Origin: Leucogyrophana mollusca
Taxonomy: Eukaryota; Basidiomycota; Agaricomycetes; Boletales
Reading direction: 5' to 3'
Assembly: GCA_021014945.1 (NCBI GenBank)
Contig: MU266333.1
Location: 186,001-250,000 of the forward strand
DNA: 64,000 nucleotides
The notes beneath the pieces were generated by a model that saw nothing but the letters and a program-made list of their open reading frames with translations, was not told where the DNA came from and ran no database searches. The translations under genes were made by a program, and so were the position numbers. Of this stretch, positions 46,101 to 58,859 are shown piece after piece; position 1 is the stretch's first letter; each line of letters starts with the position of its first letter.

Positions 46101-49100
46101 TTTGTGACCAAGATCCGTGCCTTAGTAGAGAGTATTCCTTGAGGACCAATAACGTTGTCTAAAATTAGAGTTCAGAGCCTAGATTGAAAACCATAGGTCG
46201 CATCGATCCATGGATACGCACCGAATACATGGCGGGCCACATGCGAATCCACAGCAGCAAGCACGTCGTCCAGTAGGATCCTGTGAGGTATTTTGTTAAT
46301 AAGTCGAAGAGACAACAGAGAGCATTCACTTACAAGTCCGCGCGGGCATATACAGCTCTAGCAAGAGAAACACGAGCACGCTGACCACCGCTCAACTAAA
46401 CACGTATCAGTAGGTGCATGATGTATATAGGACTTTACACACCGTGATACCTGCAGTTGTGGAAGTCATCAGTAAATTGCTAGATCGAAACGATGAGACT
46501 GGCAAACCTTTCTCTCCAACTTCTGTCAGGTCACCTTGAGGAAGGAGGGCTAGATCCGGCTTTAGGGCACAAGCTAGCGCAACAATCACTGTCAGACAAA
46601 GTCACAGCTGATGCCTATGCAGTATACCTTCGATAACGAGGTTATAGAAAACCTCGTCGTATTCATGCGAGAACAGGATGTTGTCTCGAACCGAAGCAGA
46701 CAGGATCCTAACATTGAACACAGGTAAGAATGGTTAAGATGAACGCACACTCAACCACAGACCAAGGATTCTGAGCCGCATACGAAACACTTCCAGAGAG
46801 GACAACCTCGCCCTCTGTCTTCCTCATGTCACCGATGATAGCAGACAGCAGACTACTCTGTTTATTAATTTAGATTGATGAGTAAAGCGGGATGTTAGAA
46901 GCACATGGACAACAGCTACCTTGCCCGCCCCCACACGCCCAAGGACACCCACGAGTTCTCCCTTGCGCACAGTCAGGTTGATGTCTTCAAGGGCCGCCTG
47001 GACATCTTTCTTGGACCACTGGAACTCTCCAGCTTTGATAGATAGGACCTGTGCAGACTCAAGATCAGCACCTCATTGAAAACGCGGGCAAGGTAACTCA
47101 AACCTCGTCTCCTGTGGAAAGCGTGCTCTTCTGGACCCTCGTCAAAGCATCTGGCTGCAGCTCCTCTGCGTGTAAGAACTCCGAGAGCCGCTTCACCGAC
47201 ACAAGCGCCTCGATGATATTAGACGTGACTTGACTGAACTATAAGACTACGTGAGATCGAGCGCGCAAAAGCAATATCGCACCAACTGCGCACCATAGCA
47301 AGAGGGAACTGAAGAAGCATGAACAACGAGATAGCAGGGAAGATAACGTCTGCTGTTAAAGGCTTGGAGGACACGAACGCAGCAGTAGCAAATGAGCTGA
47401 AAGCCACGATCACTGTAAGACCGAGGATAAGCCCAGTTGCACTCGGGACCATTCATAAGGAGGCCACGTACTTGGAATGCCGCCCCACAAAGTACTGTTC
47501 AAGGCCTTTGGCAGCGTGAGCACAGTTGCCATGCAGTGATGCATGAATCGGACGCACAGTGACGATACCTATCTTTCTGAGCATCTTCAGCTCCTGGTCG
47601 TTGCGAACATGCAATATGCGGCGAATGAACGCGTACTCCCAAGCATATAGCTTGATACTAACGTTGACACCGAATTAACCATCCGATTGCAACAGCACAG
47701 AAGGGACAACGCATACCTCTTGATGTTAGCGAGGAGCTCACTCATGAGCCTCGTCCGCTTGTCACGATTCTTCATCTGCTGTTCTTGCATTTTCTTCAGT
47801 ATCCTCGCAATCCACGTGTTAAGCGGGATCGAGATGATCATGACCCCGACCCCGACGAAGGCGGACCATCCAAGAAGATTGTACAAGGACACAAACGCCA
47901 GCGTGATCTGTGCGACATTGATGAGAACCCTATGATATGGCAAAAGCGCGGATAGCGCACCTGGAAAGGTCCCGAGACCGCGATAAGCCCATACGTACAT
48001 AGGTCTTGTATGCGGGTAGCATCGACAGACATCAGATTGACAATGTCACCAGACGCGCGACCTCTCTCGTCACAGGAAAGAACAAGAGACTTCTTGTAGA
48101 TGGCGGTGACGAGCCCAGCGCGGACACGCATTCCGGTCTCAAAACAGCGTTGGAAATACTAAGGTCCGCGGCGAGTCAGTTTCTTGTTTAACCATAGTGT
48201 TCACGAAAAACTTCGTACCTGATGAAGAATCAACGTTTGGGTTATGGAAGCCGCGAACATGATGATCGCCACAGAGTACCCCTCGAGTGGGTTGGACTCT
48301 GATGATAACCGTGTGCCTTTGGTACTCTGATAGTCGGATATGTACGCAAGTAGCCAACGAAGGAGTTGGGGTTGCAAGAACGCCAAGCCATCTTGCACGA
48401 GTTTGAGGCAAGCGGCAAAGAGATAAGGGCCACCGTACGAGATAAACAATGCCGCCCACAGCGATGTACTACTCCACTGTGAATTCGACTGCCAGTATAG
48501 CATGAATAGGAACGGCTCACTGCTTGCTCAAAGCCTTCTGCAAGTCGTTACCCAGATTTTCAGACTCGTCTCGCGGAACTAGAGCGGGCAAATCGTCCTC
48601 GGTGATGTACGCCTTGAAGCCTTGCTTCATGAGAGGTGTCAGCCATGCGAAGGACCAGATGCTGAATATGTTGGCAGTGATGAGTGGGCTATCGCTCGTA
48701 TTCTTGTCGGTATCCGGTGAGAAGCATTCAAGAGCAAACGAGATAAGGCCGAAGAATTCTACCGTCCATTTGAGCGAGAGTATGATATATTGCTGGTCAA
48801 AATGACTGGATATCATCGATCGGGTCCATATCGCGACTCCGAGGGTATACGCGGGCCAAAAGAGTAAGAGGATGGTCGACGAGGACCTGGTCCGGCGATG
48901 GTTCAAACACGTCAAAAACTGGGCAGCAAGCAGCGCCAGCGGCTCCAGCACATAAGGCCACAAGACGGGCACTATCGTTCTGGAGGCTAGCACAAAAAAT
49001 AAATTAGCGCAACTGGCGACAAACGCGAGTCCAAGGAGTAACTGGGTCACTAATCATCAGCTTCAAGCCCTGGAAGAAGAAAGAGAGCGGCGCACGAGTT

Positions 49101-49302
49101 TGCCCCACAGGATCCGTCTACTTTTCCGCGATATGACACGCGTTTGAACCGATGATAGTGAGAACAGTCTCCATAAGGCCGAAAGTAGCAATAGACCAAG
49201 AAGTGAAGTCAGCACTGGGCCTTCCTCCGCACAAAGCGTCAAATCAAAATCTCGCAGTCGAGATACGATACGCCATCCTTCCAGATCGCGACACGTCGCC
49301 AT
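43131..49302 (-). CDS. ABCC (Ycf1/MRP-type) transporter
   Basis: A full-length ABC exporter, probably of the vacuolar or plasma membrane, which would move glutathione conjugates, drugs or metal complexes with ATP. Many exons span 6.2 kb. The N-terminus ([15 protein letters not shown]) precedes a TMD0. TMD1 has [20 protein letters not shown] and the ABCC landmark [13 protein letters not shown]1 has [18 protein letters not shown] split by an intron, [19 protein letters not shown] and [22 protein letters not shown]2 runs from about 45.9 to 44.5 kb ([15 protein letters not shown]). NBD2 has [58 protein letters not shown] and a [19 protein letters not shown] segment, ending in a short tail (final TACID). 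The D-loop aspartates and signature glycine look intact, so both NBDs should be functional. Exact exon ends were not all fixed. Confidence 0.9.
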
Positions 49303-49640
49303 TTAGTGTGACGATGGTGAAAGATGAGCTTAGCGCACACCATCGCCAGAATTTATGGCTTTCCCAAAGCTGACAAAGGAATTAATAGACCTGCCGGCAA
49401 GTGGGCTTCCGAACAGTGACACTTGCTCACTCAGCTGCACACGATTCCTTGATATGATGACTAAATATTTATAGGTCCGAGCGCTCAGGCCTCAAGACTG
49501 GGATAAGTGGGCATGCAGGGTACGCGTCATGTAGATGGAAAGCAAGAGATTTGGAGTGGGAGGCAATGACAAAGAGCCAAGTCAGGGCTATGTGATCGTA
49601 CAGGTAAATCCGTCTGGCTAGTACTAGCGCCTGTGCTTCG
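49303..49640. other. short intergenic region
   Basis: Upstream of the ABCC start. Contains its promoter presumably; no element recognised. Confidence 0.3.
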
Positions 49641-50357
49641 TCATCTCAGGTTTGCCGCGGTTGGATGGCCCTCACTGTGAGTCACAAGGAAGGTGAATGA
49701 CGACGTGGGAATTCCCTGCCCTGACAAGTATGATGAAGTAGTTCGTCGCGAGCGGGGTCGCAGCTGTGGTAGAGAGGTGCCTGCAGCTGAAGCCAGTACA
49801 CGGTGGGGCGCCCTTGATGCACTCGAAACGGGGCGGACCATCTTGTTTTCGGAGCCAACCTTTCGCGAGCGTTGCTGGGCGACAAGTGGCTGTCGCTGGG
49901 CATTCTGAGAAGACGCGAGAGCTTGTCGCTTCATAGCGCTGGCGCCGAGTGACTTGATGAGAACTTTGCGTAGCTCCTTCCTGGACCGGATACTCGTATG
50001 CGTGCTGGAAGAGTCATCCTTCGCCGGGCTGGAGGACTTGAAGAGGACCTTGGTTTCGGTCAAAGGAAGCTGTCCTTCTTTCCGTCGAGCGACGCTTATG
50101 GAAAGGATATCAATGAGTTTCTTCCTTTCGATAGCGGAGTTCGATGGAGATGTCGTATCGCATGTAGCGTGTAATGAGCACCCCAATGGCTCAAGTAGCA
50201 TAGAGGATGGGTTGAGCGGGGTGTACTTAACGAGGGTAGTGCAGGAGTTCGCAGGAGGTGCCGGTAGCTGCGAGATTAAAACCAGACAATGAGCGAATTC
50301 AAATATAGATCGATGAACGGGCACACACAGGCCGGGGCACTGTAGGCATTGTGCCAA
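49641..50357 (-). CDS. hypothetical Ser/Arg-rich protein
   Basis: A 238-codon frame. The first part (MAQCLQCPGLC) is probably not translated as such: a good acceptor (AATCTCGCAG) at about 50271 suggests the real exon begins near CTACCGGCACC and that an upstream exon exists. The remainder is rich in Ser, Arg and Lys with no membrane span: SAIERKKLIDILSISVARRK, SSTHTSIRSRKELRKVLIKS, ASRAPHRVLAS. It looks like a disordered nuclear or signalling protein. No family was recognised, so this remains tentative. Confidence 0.4.
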   Translation of the reverse strand: MAQCLQCPGLCVPVHRSIFEFAHCLVLISQLPAPPANSCTTLVKYTPLNPSSMLLEPLGCSLHATCDTTSPSNSAIERKKLIDILSISVARRKEGQLPLTETKVLFKSSSPAKDDSSSTHTSIRSRKELRKVLIKSLGASAMKRQALASSQNAQRQPLVAQQRSRKVGSENKMVRPVSSASRAPHRVLASAAGTSLPQLRPRSRRTTSSYLSGQGIPTSSFTFLVTHSEGHPTAANLR

Positions 50358-51944
50358 GGAAATCGAGACGGATCACATGAAGTCTTGAGATGGCCCCTGG
50401 AGTCAGTCCGGTATCAAAGGGTTGTGCATACCCGACAATCGCCTTGCAACTTGAAGTATCATTGACCGAATTGTGAGACACGGCAACCACAGGGGTGTGG
50501 TTTGGACATTCCTCGAGTTGAGAGTATCATAAGTACGAGTAACACACCAGGGAGGGGACCACTAAATCACCTCTGGAATTTCACTGCTTGCAAGAATGCC
50601 CCTCCGAGTCATCCTGCAGGCTCCGATGACAACCCCCAAGATACCCCATGATTTCAGCATGATGTAGTTGCTCATGCTTAAGGTCGCAGAACCGATATGC
50701 TTGACGAGACGAGTGGCGAACATGGGCAAATCTTCTTTGGTGGGCGGAAAGGTTATTTGGAATGGAGCATCTTATATCTCAAGCTGGGCTTCGTCAGCCT
50801 CCGATGTTAGCCTTGATCCCGTCGCATGGCGGCTGACACGAGTCTGGTTTGAGGAATGACGGGGACCAGAACCTCGGTAATCCATCGACCTGATGTCGGG
50901 ACGTATCTAGCTTTCGACCTAAATTATTATCAAGTCTGACCATTAGCAAACGGGGATTGCCTCAATTTACGGGCAGTCATGGCGCGCTGCGGTGGTGCAG
51001 GTGCACAACGATACCCAGTGAAAATCGGACATCCGCTTCCGGGCTCGCCAAGGCGGATTCAACGAAAATGATGATATGATATGAAAATGTAGCTGAGAAA
51101 ATGGAAATCACGAAAAATCAATATCATGTGATGCAAACGCGTCTCAATACTTCAACGCAGGTTTGCAAGTACAAATTTGAACTGCCAGTAGGGAGATCTC
51201 GTCGCTGGTCGGCCCGCCTAGTATCGCCTCTGCGCAATGTACGCCCGATTTTGATAGCATGCCGCGGCGGAGACCTGGGACGTCGCGTAGCGACAGTTTA
51301 TGGTGTGCTAAGCATGTCAACTTGAATGATATCGATGCTGTACAGTGCGCAATACTTACATGGAGAGCGATTGGACTCACATCAGCTCCGCATCTCGTCC
51401 TCTATTGCCGTGCCGACCTATTGTCATATCAATATACCCTCATTGACTGTCACACCGATCTCGACGCGAGATGGAAAAGTTGGTTCTGAACAATGCTACG
51501 AGCGGACTCGAGCACGGCATGCATCGTACCGTCTCCTTTCATTCTCATTCTGTATGGTACATTTAATATTACCCACACATGCACGTCTACATGTACACCA
51601 TTGTTATATGCAATGTCATTCCGAGGCTCATACAGATCATCCTAAATTTTTGCTGACTCAGAATGCGGCTGTGCGAGCCTCACTGCGAACGACCACTTTC
51701 CCTCAAGTACTTGCCATTTCCACTGGGAATGGTGGCTGAGTGCTATTAGTTGCATCCTTACACCGCCGCCACTACCCAAAATCTGTGATGTACTTCGCAC
51801 CAAACACTCTCACAGCACAAAATTCACCACGCCATGGTGTCTCCCCTGTTAAGTACGCTTCCAAGATCCACCTACATGCACAAGTATCTACACTGTAAGG
51901 CTACAATTCAATAAATTACAGCCAAGATGCATCTCTTACTTCTG
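50358..51944. other. long intergenic region
   Basis: About 1.6 kb. Frames on both strands (50299-50490, 50668-50859, 51144-51739) are short and lack protein features. No RNA gene or repeat was recognised. Confidence 0.4.
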
Positions 51945-52311
51945 CTATTGCCAAGTTGTTCCAGCTCTTTGTGCACCCGGAAACCCTCCCCGCGCTCGAT
52001 TTGCGTAATAACGGGATTGCGCAGCAGCAGCCACGGAACCTAATCATGCAGCCCGTCAATGGGTACATCGACATCGAGGTGACGAACACCGCACCTTTTC
52101 TAGGACCCTCCCTCCCAATTCCACACAGCCAAAGGACTGCTCTGAAGGGGAACAGGACGACGGACAAGACCATCCAGAGTACAAATCTGACCGGGCTTAC
52201 GGCGATGAGGCCCAGCAAAAGGACGATCACCCGAAGAGGGCCTGAGGTTGCCGCCCTAAATAACCAGAAAACGACCCGTGCACACTCGACGATCGTGAAG
52301 ATGGGGAGCAT
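51945..52311 (-). CDS. small membrane protein, unknown function
   Basis: Two exons (52311-52095, 52039-51945) joined over a 55-nt intron give 103 residues. The chain has two or three hydrophobic stretches (IFTIVECARVVFWLFRAA; RVIVLLLGLIAVSPVRFVLW; MVLSVVLFPFRAVLWLCGIG) followed by a short basic tail (REGPRKG, then SVAAAAQSRYYANRARGG, ending TTWQ). The spliced tail keeps the same Arg/Gly character as the first exon, which supports the join. The plus-strand frame over the same bases is a shadow. The family was not recognised; similar small polypeptides occur in other basidiomycetes as far as I recall. Confidence 0.6.
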
Positions 52312-52843
52312 AAACAGTGCGAATACTATCGAGGTCTGTCATTCATCGAAGTGGACAGTCAGAATTAAACTATGTCACGCACCGATATTGCTGCTCATTT
52401 TACAACAATGGCTGGTTCGAGTGGGGTATTCACGCGATTGGACGCGTCTTTTGGTACAGTATGTACAACCAGGGATGTACAAAAGTTGTTGGTTCAACCC
52501 GAACACGATCAACAAACCACATGAGCGTCTACCGAGCTCTGGGAAGAGAAGCGCTGTCAGGTCCTGAGAATTCCATAGATAGATTCAAGCCTCAGGCTCA
52601 AGCTCGAGACTCAGATGAGGGTGTCTCAAATTAATTATCGAATCATCGCAGCTGGCACCTCTGCAGATCGACTTTCCGCCGAATCTCCAGACCATATGCA
52701 CGTGCACTGTATGGCACGCGATCCTCCATTTCAGGTCAGCAATACATTTGTTTTGTTACTCGGCAGTACAGCGGACCTCAGTCGATCCTCGCCAACCAGT
52801 CTATCACGTATACAAAGGAAGACGTCCCCAGCGATTTCTCTAT

Positions 52844-54540
52844 TTACAGTCGGGCTGGACGAACGCGTCAACGGATCCTTCAAGAAGTATACAGTAGAGA
52901 CGAGTGCTCACCGACGTTACCCAGATCAGAGCATGCCTCCTTGACGCGCTCTACCAGCGTCTTCTCGCCCTCGCGGACCCAAACACGGGGGTCATAGAAC
53001 TGCGCCGACATTAGCAATGGGGTGACGGCATTCACACAATGCGAACCTTCTTGTTTGGCTTGTCAGCACCCTCGGGATTGCCAACTTGCGTCTGGAGGTA
53101 ATCTTTCTTCTTGGTAACGAAGTCCTGTGCACGATAGGACACACGTCAGTTCATGCGGATCGGCTCTGCTGGGTGCTCCGCGTACCCTAATGCCCGCCAA
53201 GTATGCGAATTGTGTGTCTGTGGGTAGGTTCAGTGATTAGCAAACCTTGTCTCTATCACCCCTCGACCCGACAGCGTACCGGTGTCGACGTTCATCTTCA
53301 CCACGCCGTTCTGGACGGCGGTCTTGATCTCCTCTTTGGTCGAGCCCGAGCCTCCGTGGAAGACGAGGTACCTGAGGAGATTTATGTTAAATTGGTGTGT
53401 CCATTTGTTACGCAAATCTGCTCACAATGGCTGCTTGACGCTGCCTCCCAACTTCGTGCTGGTATACGCCTGGTGCTTCCCAAGCAATTCGGGCTGCAAC
53501 TTGACGTTACCCGGCTTGTATACACCATGAACATTGCCAAAAGCTGCCGCAATACTGAAGTTAGGTCCGATTGCACTCAGCGCGGCGTAAACGTCATAGA
53601 TGTCCTCGGGCTGGGTGTACAAGCTCGCGTTGTCGACACCGCTGTTGTCGACGCCATCTTCCTCCCCTCCGGTGATGCCGATTTCCATCTCGAGCCAGAT
53701 CCCGAGCTCGGTCATGCGCTTGAAGTACTTGACGCACGTCGCGATGTTCTCTTCCTTGGGCTCCTCGGAGAGATCCAGCATGTGGGAGGAGAAGAGAGGC
53801 TCTTGGTGCTGCTTATAGTATGCCTCGTCAGCGGCGAGCATTCCGTCGAACCAAGGAAGGAGCTTGTGTGCGCAGTGGTCGCTGTGGAGAACGACGGGAC
53901 TGTTTTCCGTGGTGTTACGCCGGTCAGAATCCGGAGGACGATTTGACTTCATAGTCACTTACACGCCATATTCCTTTGCGACGGTACGAATGTGGTGTGC
54001 AGCGGCAACCGCACCCAAGATCGAAGCTTGTTGCTTGTCATTGGCGAGACCTTTACCAGCGAAGTATGCGCTCCCTCCCTGTGAAACCTGGAGTATGATG
54101 GGAGACTTGATGTCCCTGAACAAGGAAGGGGAGATGAAGTTGTGCGCGCGTCACAAGCGATATGCCCACCTTGCGGCTTCCAAGACGGCGTTAGCGGTTG
54201 AAGATGATGTCACATTCTAGTGACTCGCTTAGAATCGGCCAGCCAACAATCATTAGAGATCACTTACGATGGCCTAGCGTCGCAGGAATTCAGATGATAC
54301 GTTCAAAAAGTTAAGCTGAAGGACTCACTGGGATCGCGAACTGCAAGGTGAAGCCACCGTCAGATCTGCGACAAATCGCTTCGCAATGCACGACGGACCT
54401 TGTTCTCTTTTGCATAATCGAACAGCTTACGGACGTTGTCGCCAGTCAAAACACCAGCCTGCATATATTCCAAGTAATCAGCCCTCCGACGCGACTTGGA
54501 TGCAAATATAGCTCACGGGAACGATATCGAGGACACCCAT
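52844..54540 (-). CDS. FBA1: class II fructose-1,6-bisphosphate aldolase
   Basis: Cleaves fructose-1,6-bisphosphate to DHAP and GAP in glycolysis; zinc-dependent, cytosolic. The start MGVLDIVP is a 24-nt exon. AGVLTGDNVRKLFDYAKENK follows, then FAIP in a 12-nt exon (54329-54340), AI in a 6-nt exon (54268-54273) and NVTSSSTANAVLEAA. Metal and substrate motifs: VVLHSDHCAHKLLPWFDGML, LEMEIGITGGEEDG, SIAAAFGNVHGVYKPGNVKL and YLVFHGGSGSTKEEI; MNVDTGT follows. The C-terminus runs YDPRVWVREGEKTLVERVKE, then ACSDLGN. The last few residues depend on one more intron: acceptor TCCAG near 52855 would give an end of NVARL and a stop at 52844, but this last join is a guess. About ten introns. Confidence 0.93.
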
Positions 54541-55943
54541 GGCTGACTCTGGGAGGAATCGAGTAGAGAGATGGGCGTGAGGTTAGAACGGACTTTGGAC
54601 ACTTGCGAATGAGCAGGATCACTTATAACCAATCCGGAGATGCTTGGAGCTGTGTACTGACGGAAGCGCTATACCTCGAAATCGATAGGGTAGATTAGGG
54701 TAGATTCCGTTACACTGCCACGTGCGTTCCAAAAGCCGGCCCGTGGTAACTTTCTCTCAGTGCTCTGTGGAGGGAAAGGAAACTTGATCCCAGCAAAGCA
54801 ACGCGGGTGAGCAACCGTCCCAAGTTGGCATCGTATGCGGGAGCCCAGAGTACATGATACCTAGAATATACACAATATCGTCACTGGCTTCCCTTCCCAC
54901 CTACTCTTGCTCTCATGCAGGCGGAGTAACTCTGCAAAGTCCCATCATCGTCAAGGGCCCAAACGGGACCAAACCATCGCTGGCTAGTGGCCGCTAGCTT
55001 CATATCTGCCATGGGGCCATCTTTTCCCCGCTGAGAGCGACAGCGAGGCGCCGTGCTGCGCCTTAGGGCAATGTACGATTCAACTGAGCGATATACAGAC
55101 GACATCGCCCAGTCGTACAAATCGCATTGCACACAAGACCTCGTCGCGGACCGGTATCTGTTCTGGATGATCGCATGAGTGAGTAAACCGAACTGTATAA
55201 AGAAACCATGATGGGGATATACCCAAGAGATCCATCTCCCGAGAATGGTTCAAGGACGTGGGTAGCACGCTTGTTCGACGGATAGTCCTATCCCGACGCA
55301 GCAACTCGTGGCGCACGACTCGGCCGTTGGCAAAAAATCCGCCTGTTACTATGGTGGCTTGCATCCGTTTAGCCGCGCCTACTGTTGACAAGGATCAAGG
55401 GGCGCCTGCAAAAATCACTTCAGGAGCGTGCAGCATGGTACTCATGGTGCTCCTAGAACGATGTTGCTGCGCCTGCAGGCGTCACCCCCATCCGGAGAGA
55501 TTTTCGGCATGTCTGTATCATCCACCATGGCAGTATTCTAGCTTAGAATTTCTAAGCACCAAGTCGACAAGTGTTAGACAAACTATATCTCTCGTACCTC
55601 GCGTACAGACAGAAGTACGAAGCTCGTCGAGACAAAGCCCGGGCCTGTACGCCTTCGACGCTCAACGTCTTCCTCCCGGTCCATAATGGCTAGTGCCACG
55701 GTGCTCAACCGTGCCACACTTGGCCATCGAAGGGTTAGCCTGCTCTGGGTCTGGACTATAGACGATGCTTGATACTCATGCGAAACCAAGACAGAACTCT
55801 ACGGTCACCGGGTCTGTTGCGTCAGGGGTAACCTTGCGCCAGCCTACGCGAAGCGTGGACGGAGGTAAAACAATGAACAAACTAAACCGATGTCATTCAA
55901 CTGTCTTGACACATAAATTCGTACAAATCCTATACCCATATCC
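54541..55943. other. intergenic, no gene seen
   Basis: About 1.4 kb between the start of aldolase and the end of actin. The frames at 54881-55132 and 55080-55391 (minus) and 55258-55686 (plus) overlap without any protein-like signal. Confidence 0.4.
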
Positions 55944-56956
55944 CTAGAAGCACTCTACGGGCGAGAGATGTGAGTAAGAAGTCAGTGGATAGGGCTGGAG
56001 AAGACGCACTGCGGTGAACGATCGCAGGGCCAGACTCGTCGTACTCTTGCTTGGAGCACCAGAGGTTCTGGAAGGTGCTAAGAGAAGCCAAGATAGAACC
56101 ACCAATCCAGACAGAGTACTTCCTCTCCGGGGGGGCAACGATCTTGACCTGCCACACATATTTACTTTAGTAATAGTGCTATTAAAAGTAAAATATGGGC
56201 TGTACTCGCCTTCATGCTGGACGGCGCAAGAGCAGTTAGTTCCTTCTGCATGCGGTCAGCGATACCGGGGAACATCGTGGTACCGCCTGAGAGGACAACG
56301 TTGCCGTACAAGTCACGGCGGATATCGAGGTCACACTTGAAGATGGAATTGTATCTGGTGTGGGGTAGTGAGTAAAAAATGATCAAGTATGGCAGGCGAC
56401 TTACGCTGTCTCGTGAATTCCGGCTGCTTCCTGGCCAAGGAAAGATGGCTGGAAGAGCGCTTCGGGAGCACGGAACCGTTCGTTGCCTATAGTGAGGACT
56501 TGACCGTCAGGAAGCTCGTAGCTCTTCTCAAGAGCAGATGACTGCGCAGCAGTCTGCATCTCTTGTTCGAAGTCGAGAGCAACGTAGCATAATTTCTCCT
56601 TGATGTCTCTGACGATCTCACGTTCGGCCGTAGTGGTGAAGGAGTATCCGCGATCGAGTAAGGTCTTGACCAAGTGGTCGGTAAGGTCACGACCGGCGAG
56701 ATCAAGGCGAAGAATGGCATGAGGCAGCGAGAAACCTTCGTAGATGGGCACAGTGTGAGTGACGCCATCGCCGGAGTCCATGACGATGCCGGTGGTGCGA
56801 CCGGAGGCGTAGAGAGAAAGAACGGCCTGGATAGAGACGTAGAAGGCGGGGGCATTGAATGTCTCGAACATGATCTGCGTCATTTTTTCGCGGTTAGCCT
56901 TGGGGTTCAAGGGGGCTTCCGTAAGGAGGACGGGGTGCTCCTCAGGGGCGACGCGA

Positions 56957-56994
<38 letters not shown>

Positions 56995-57520
56995 GTCGTC
57001 CCAGTTGGTGACGATACCATGCTCGATGGGGTACTTGAGTGTCAAGATACCGCGCTTGGCCTGAGCTTCGTCGCTGTCGTGAGTGTCTGTTTAGTTAATG
57101 GTATGAATATCAATATTAAACACACACATACCCGACGTAAGAATCTTTGTTGCCCATTCCTACCATCACACCCATGTGGCGCGGGCGCCCAACGATGGAT
57201 CTAAAGAGAGAACATTGAGCTGGGTTCTACGAATTATTGAACTGATACAAACTCCTGACTTACGGGAAAACGGCACGGGGAGCATCGTCACCTGTGATGC
57301 GCAATCAGAATCACGACATAATATGGACGGCACGATATAATGTGTACCAGCGACTATCGTAAAGACCGAGTTAGTGGAATACAACTAGAAAATAGGGAGG
57401 AACGTACAGCCAGCCTTGCACATTCCAGAACCATTGTCAATAACCTGTGAATCGCATGTGAGGCGCGTCGTTAAATGTAGAGAAACAGCTGCATACGAGC
57501 GCTGCTACTTCGTCTTCCAT
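55944..57520 (-). CDS. actin
   Basis: Cytoskeletal ATPase. The start MEDEVAAL is a 24-nt exon; [12 protein letters not shown] follows, then a 6-nt exon (57348-57353) completing GFAGDD, then [19 protein letters not shown] and [20 protein letters not shown]. The long exon 57045-56401 runs from [20 protein letters not shown] to [12 protein letters not shown]. The end [11 protein letters not shown] is split so that the last exon is 11 nt of coding (AG TGC TTC TAG). Several positions differ from the conventional fungal actin as I remember it: [49 protein letters not shown] and SGPAIVH. It may thus be a second actin rather than the main one. Confidence 0.93.
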
Positions 57521-57999
57521 TGTGAGTTATTTGTGAAAAGCGATAAATGTTCTGGTATCGAGGATGGCGAAGTACCTTGCTCATCGTGGAGTATTTAAAT
57601 GTTTAAACAATGGTGGTGCGATGTTCCCGCAGTGCACAAAGTCCAATCGTTGCCAGTAGAACTGTGCTTGCCAAGCATAACTGCGTACTCGTAATGCTTC
57701 GCAGCGAGCGCAGCCATAGCTTGGAGTTATGTTGCCTGCGGAATGCGGCCGACCATGGTGGGCGGGAATCAGAGGATATTCCTATATTGGGCAAGGTGCA
57801 GGTGCGAGATATATTTTTCAGTCATTCCGTGACAGATAGAGGATATGTTTTTGGACACAGAACTCCCTATTTGCGAGTGTTTACCAAAGCCATTGGTTTT
57901 CAACAGGAACAAACAACTGATCGGCAAACTTCACTCGATCAGTTTCTTCAAGCTGATATCGATCGGGTCACAGCGTGGGCACATACACAGAAAGTATAC
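57521..57999. promoter_or_regulatory. divergent promoter region actin/TSR2
   Basis: 479 bp between the two start codons. The upstream open frame of TSR2 extends to 57610 but has no conserved content there. No box could be identified with confidence. Confidence 0.4.
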
Positions 58000-58623
58000 A
58001 TGGCTTCTTCGATCTCACCACCATCACAAACTAGTGTTCTATTTGCTCGCGGAGTCCTCGCTCGCCTCGCGATCTGGCCGGCCCTCCGCCTCGCCGTGCA
58101 CCAAAACTGGGGTGGGCCCGAGTCTGCACAAAAACAGCGTTGGCTCGCAGGCGTCATCGTCGATGAATTCGAGGCATCCATACCCTCCGCAGCCGCTCCA
58201 TCCAACCTTACGCCCGCATCAGTACAGCCTACCCCTGATGAGGAGTATGTAGAAACCCTCCTCCTACAGATCCTTGACGATGAATTCGAAGTGGCGCTCG
58301 AAGACGGGAGCGCAGCGGATGTCGCCACAGACATCGTGAAGTTGTGGGCTGAGGCAAGTGGAGGTGGTGGGGAACTGCTTCGTAGGTTCGAGGATCAGGC
58401 AGATAGACTGCGGGGAAAGGTGCCGCAATACGAGGTGGGTGCCGGGAGTGGAAGTGATTGGGAGGACGAGGATGATTCCGGGAGTGGAGAAAGCGACGGT
58501 GATGAGGCGGAGGGCGGAGAAGGCGAGGAAATCGTTCCTAGGCTACTCAATCATCGTACACGAGAGGAACCGGAAGTAGACGAGGACGGGTTCACCACAG
58601 TGAAGAAAAAAGGACGCAAATGA
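58000..58623 (+). CDS. TSR2: pre-rRNA processing protein Tsr2
   Basis: Tsr2 is the chaperone (escortin) of ribosomal protein eS26 and is needed for 20S pre-rRNA processing. A single exon of 207 residues. The WGG-domain signature is in the N-terminal half: LRLAVHQNWGGPESAQKQRW, then ILDDEFEVALEDGSAADVAT. A C-terminal acidic Gly/Ser/Asp/Glu stretch leads to the family end motif DEDGFTTVKKKGRK. The start at 58000 (MASSISPP) is preferred over 57610 since the extra residues show no conservation. It ends 237 bp from the convergent end of malate dehydrogenase. Confidence 0.93.
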   Translation: MASSISPPSQTSVLFARGVLARLAIWPALRLAVHQNWGGPESAQKQRWLAGVIVDEFEASIPSAAAPSNLTPASVQPTPDEEYVETLLLQILDDEFEVALEDGSAADVATDIVKLWAEASGGGGELLRRFEDQADRLRGKVPQYEVGAGSGSDWEDEDDSGSGESDGDEAEGGEGEEIVPRLLNHRTREEPEVDEDGFTTVKKKGRK

Positions 58624-58859
58624 GATCTTGGGGTTAGACTAACATTTACTATTTCTCCCTCAGTATCTCCCGAATCCAAGGGAATAGGGCTTATGACGAG
58701 CCGAAGCCAACCACGCCAGATGTTGCATCGCCACACACGTCCAAGCGCGGACACAGGCTGCATCTTGAACACCAACGAAGCCAATGCAGAATGAACATTT
58801 TGACCGAAGGACAGCGTCTATGGATATAAGAATAGAGTCCATAGATAGACTAAAACCCT

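Noticed and set aside
51956..52567. Plus-strand 203-codon frame
   Set aside because: Overlaps the hydrophobic two-exon minus gene, which has a consistent splice and membrane pattern; the plus frame has none.
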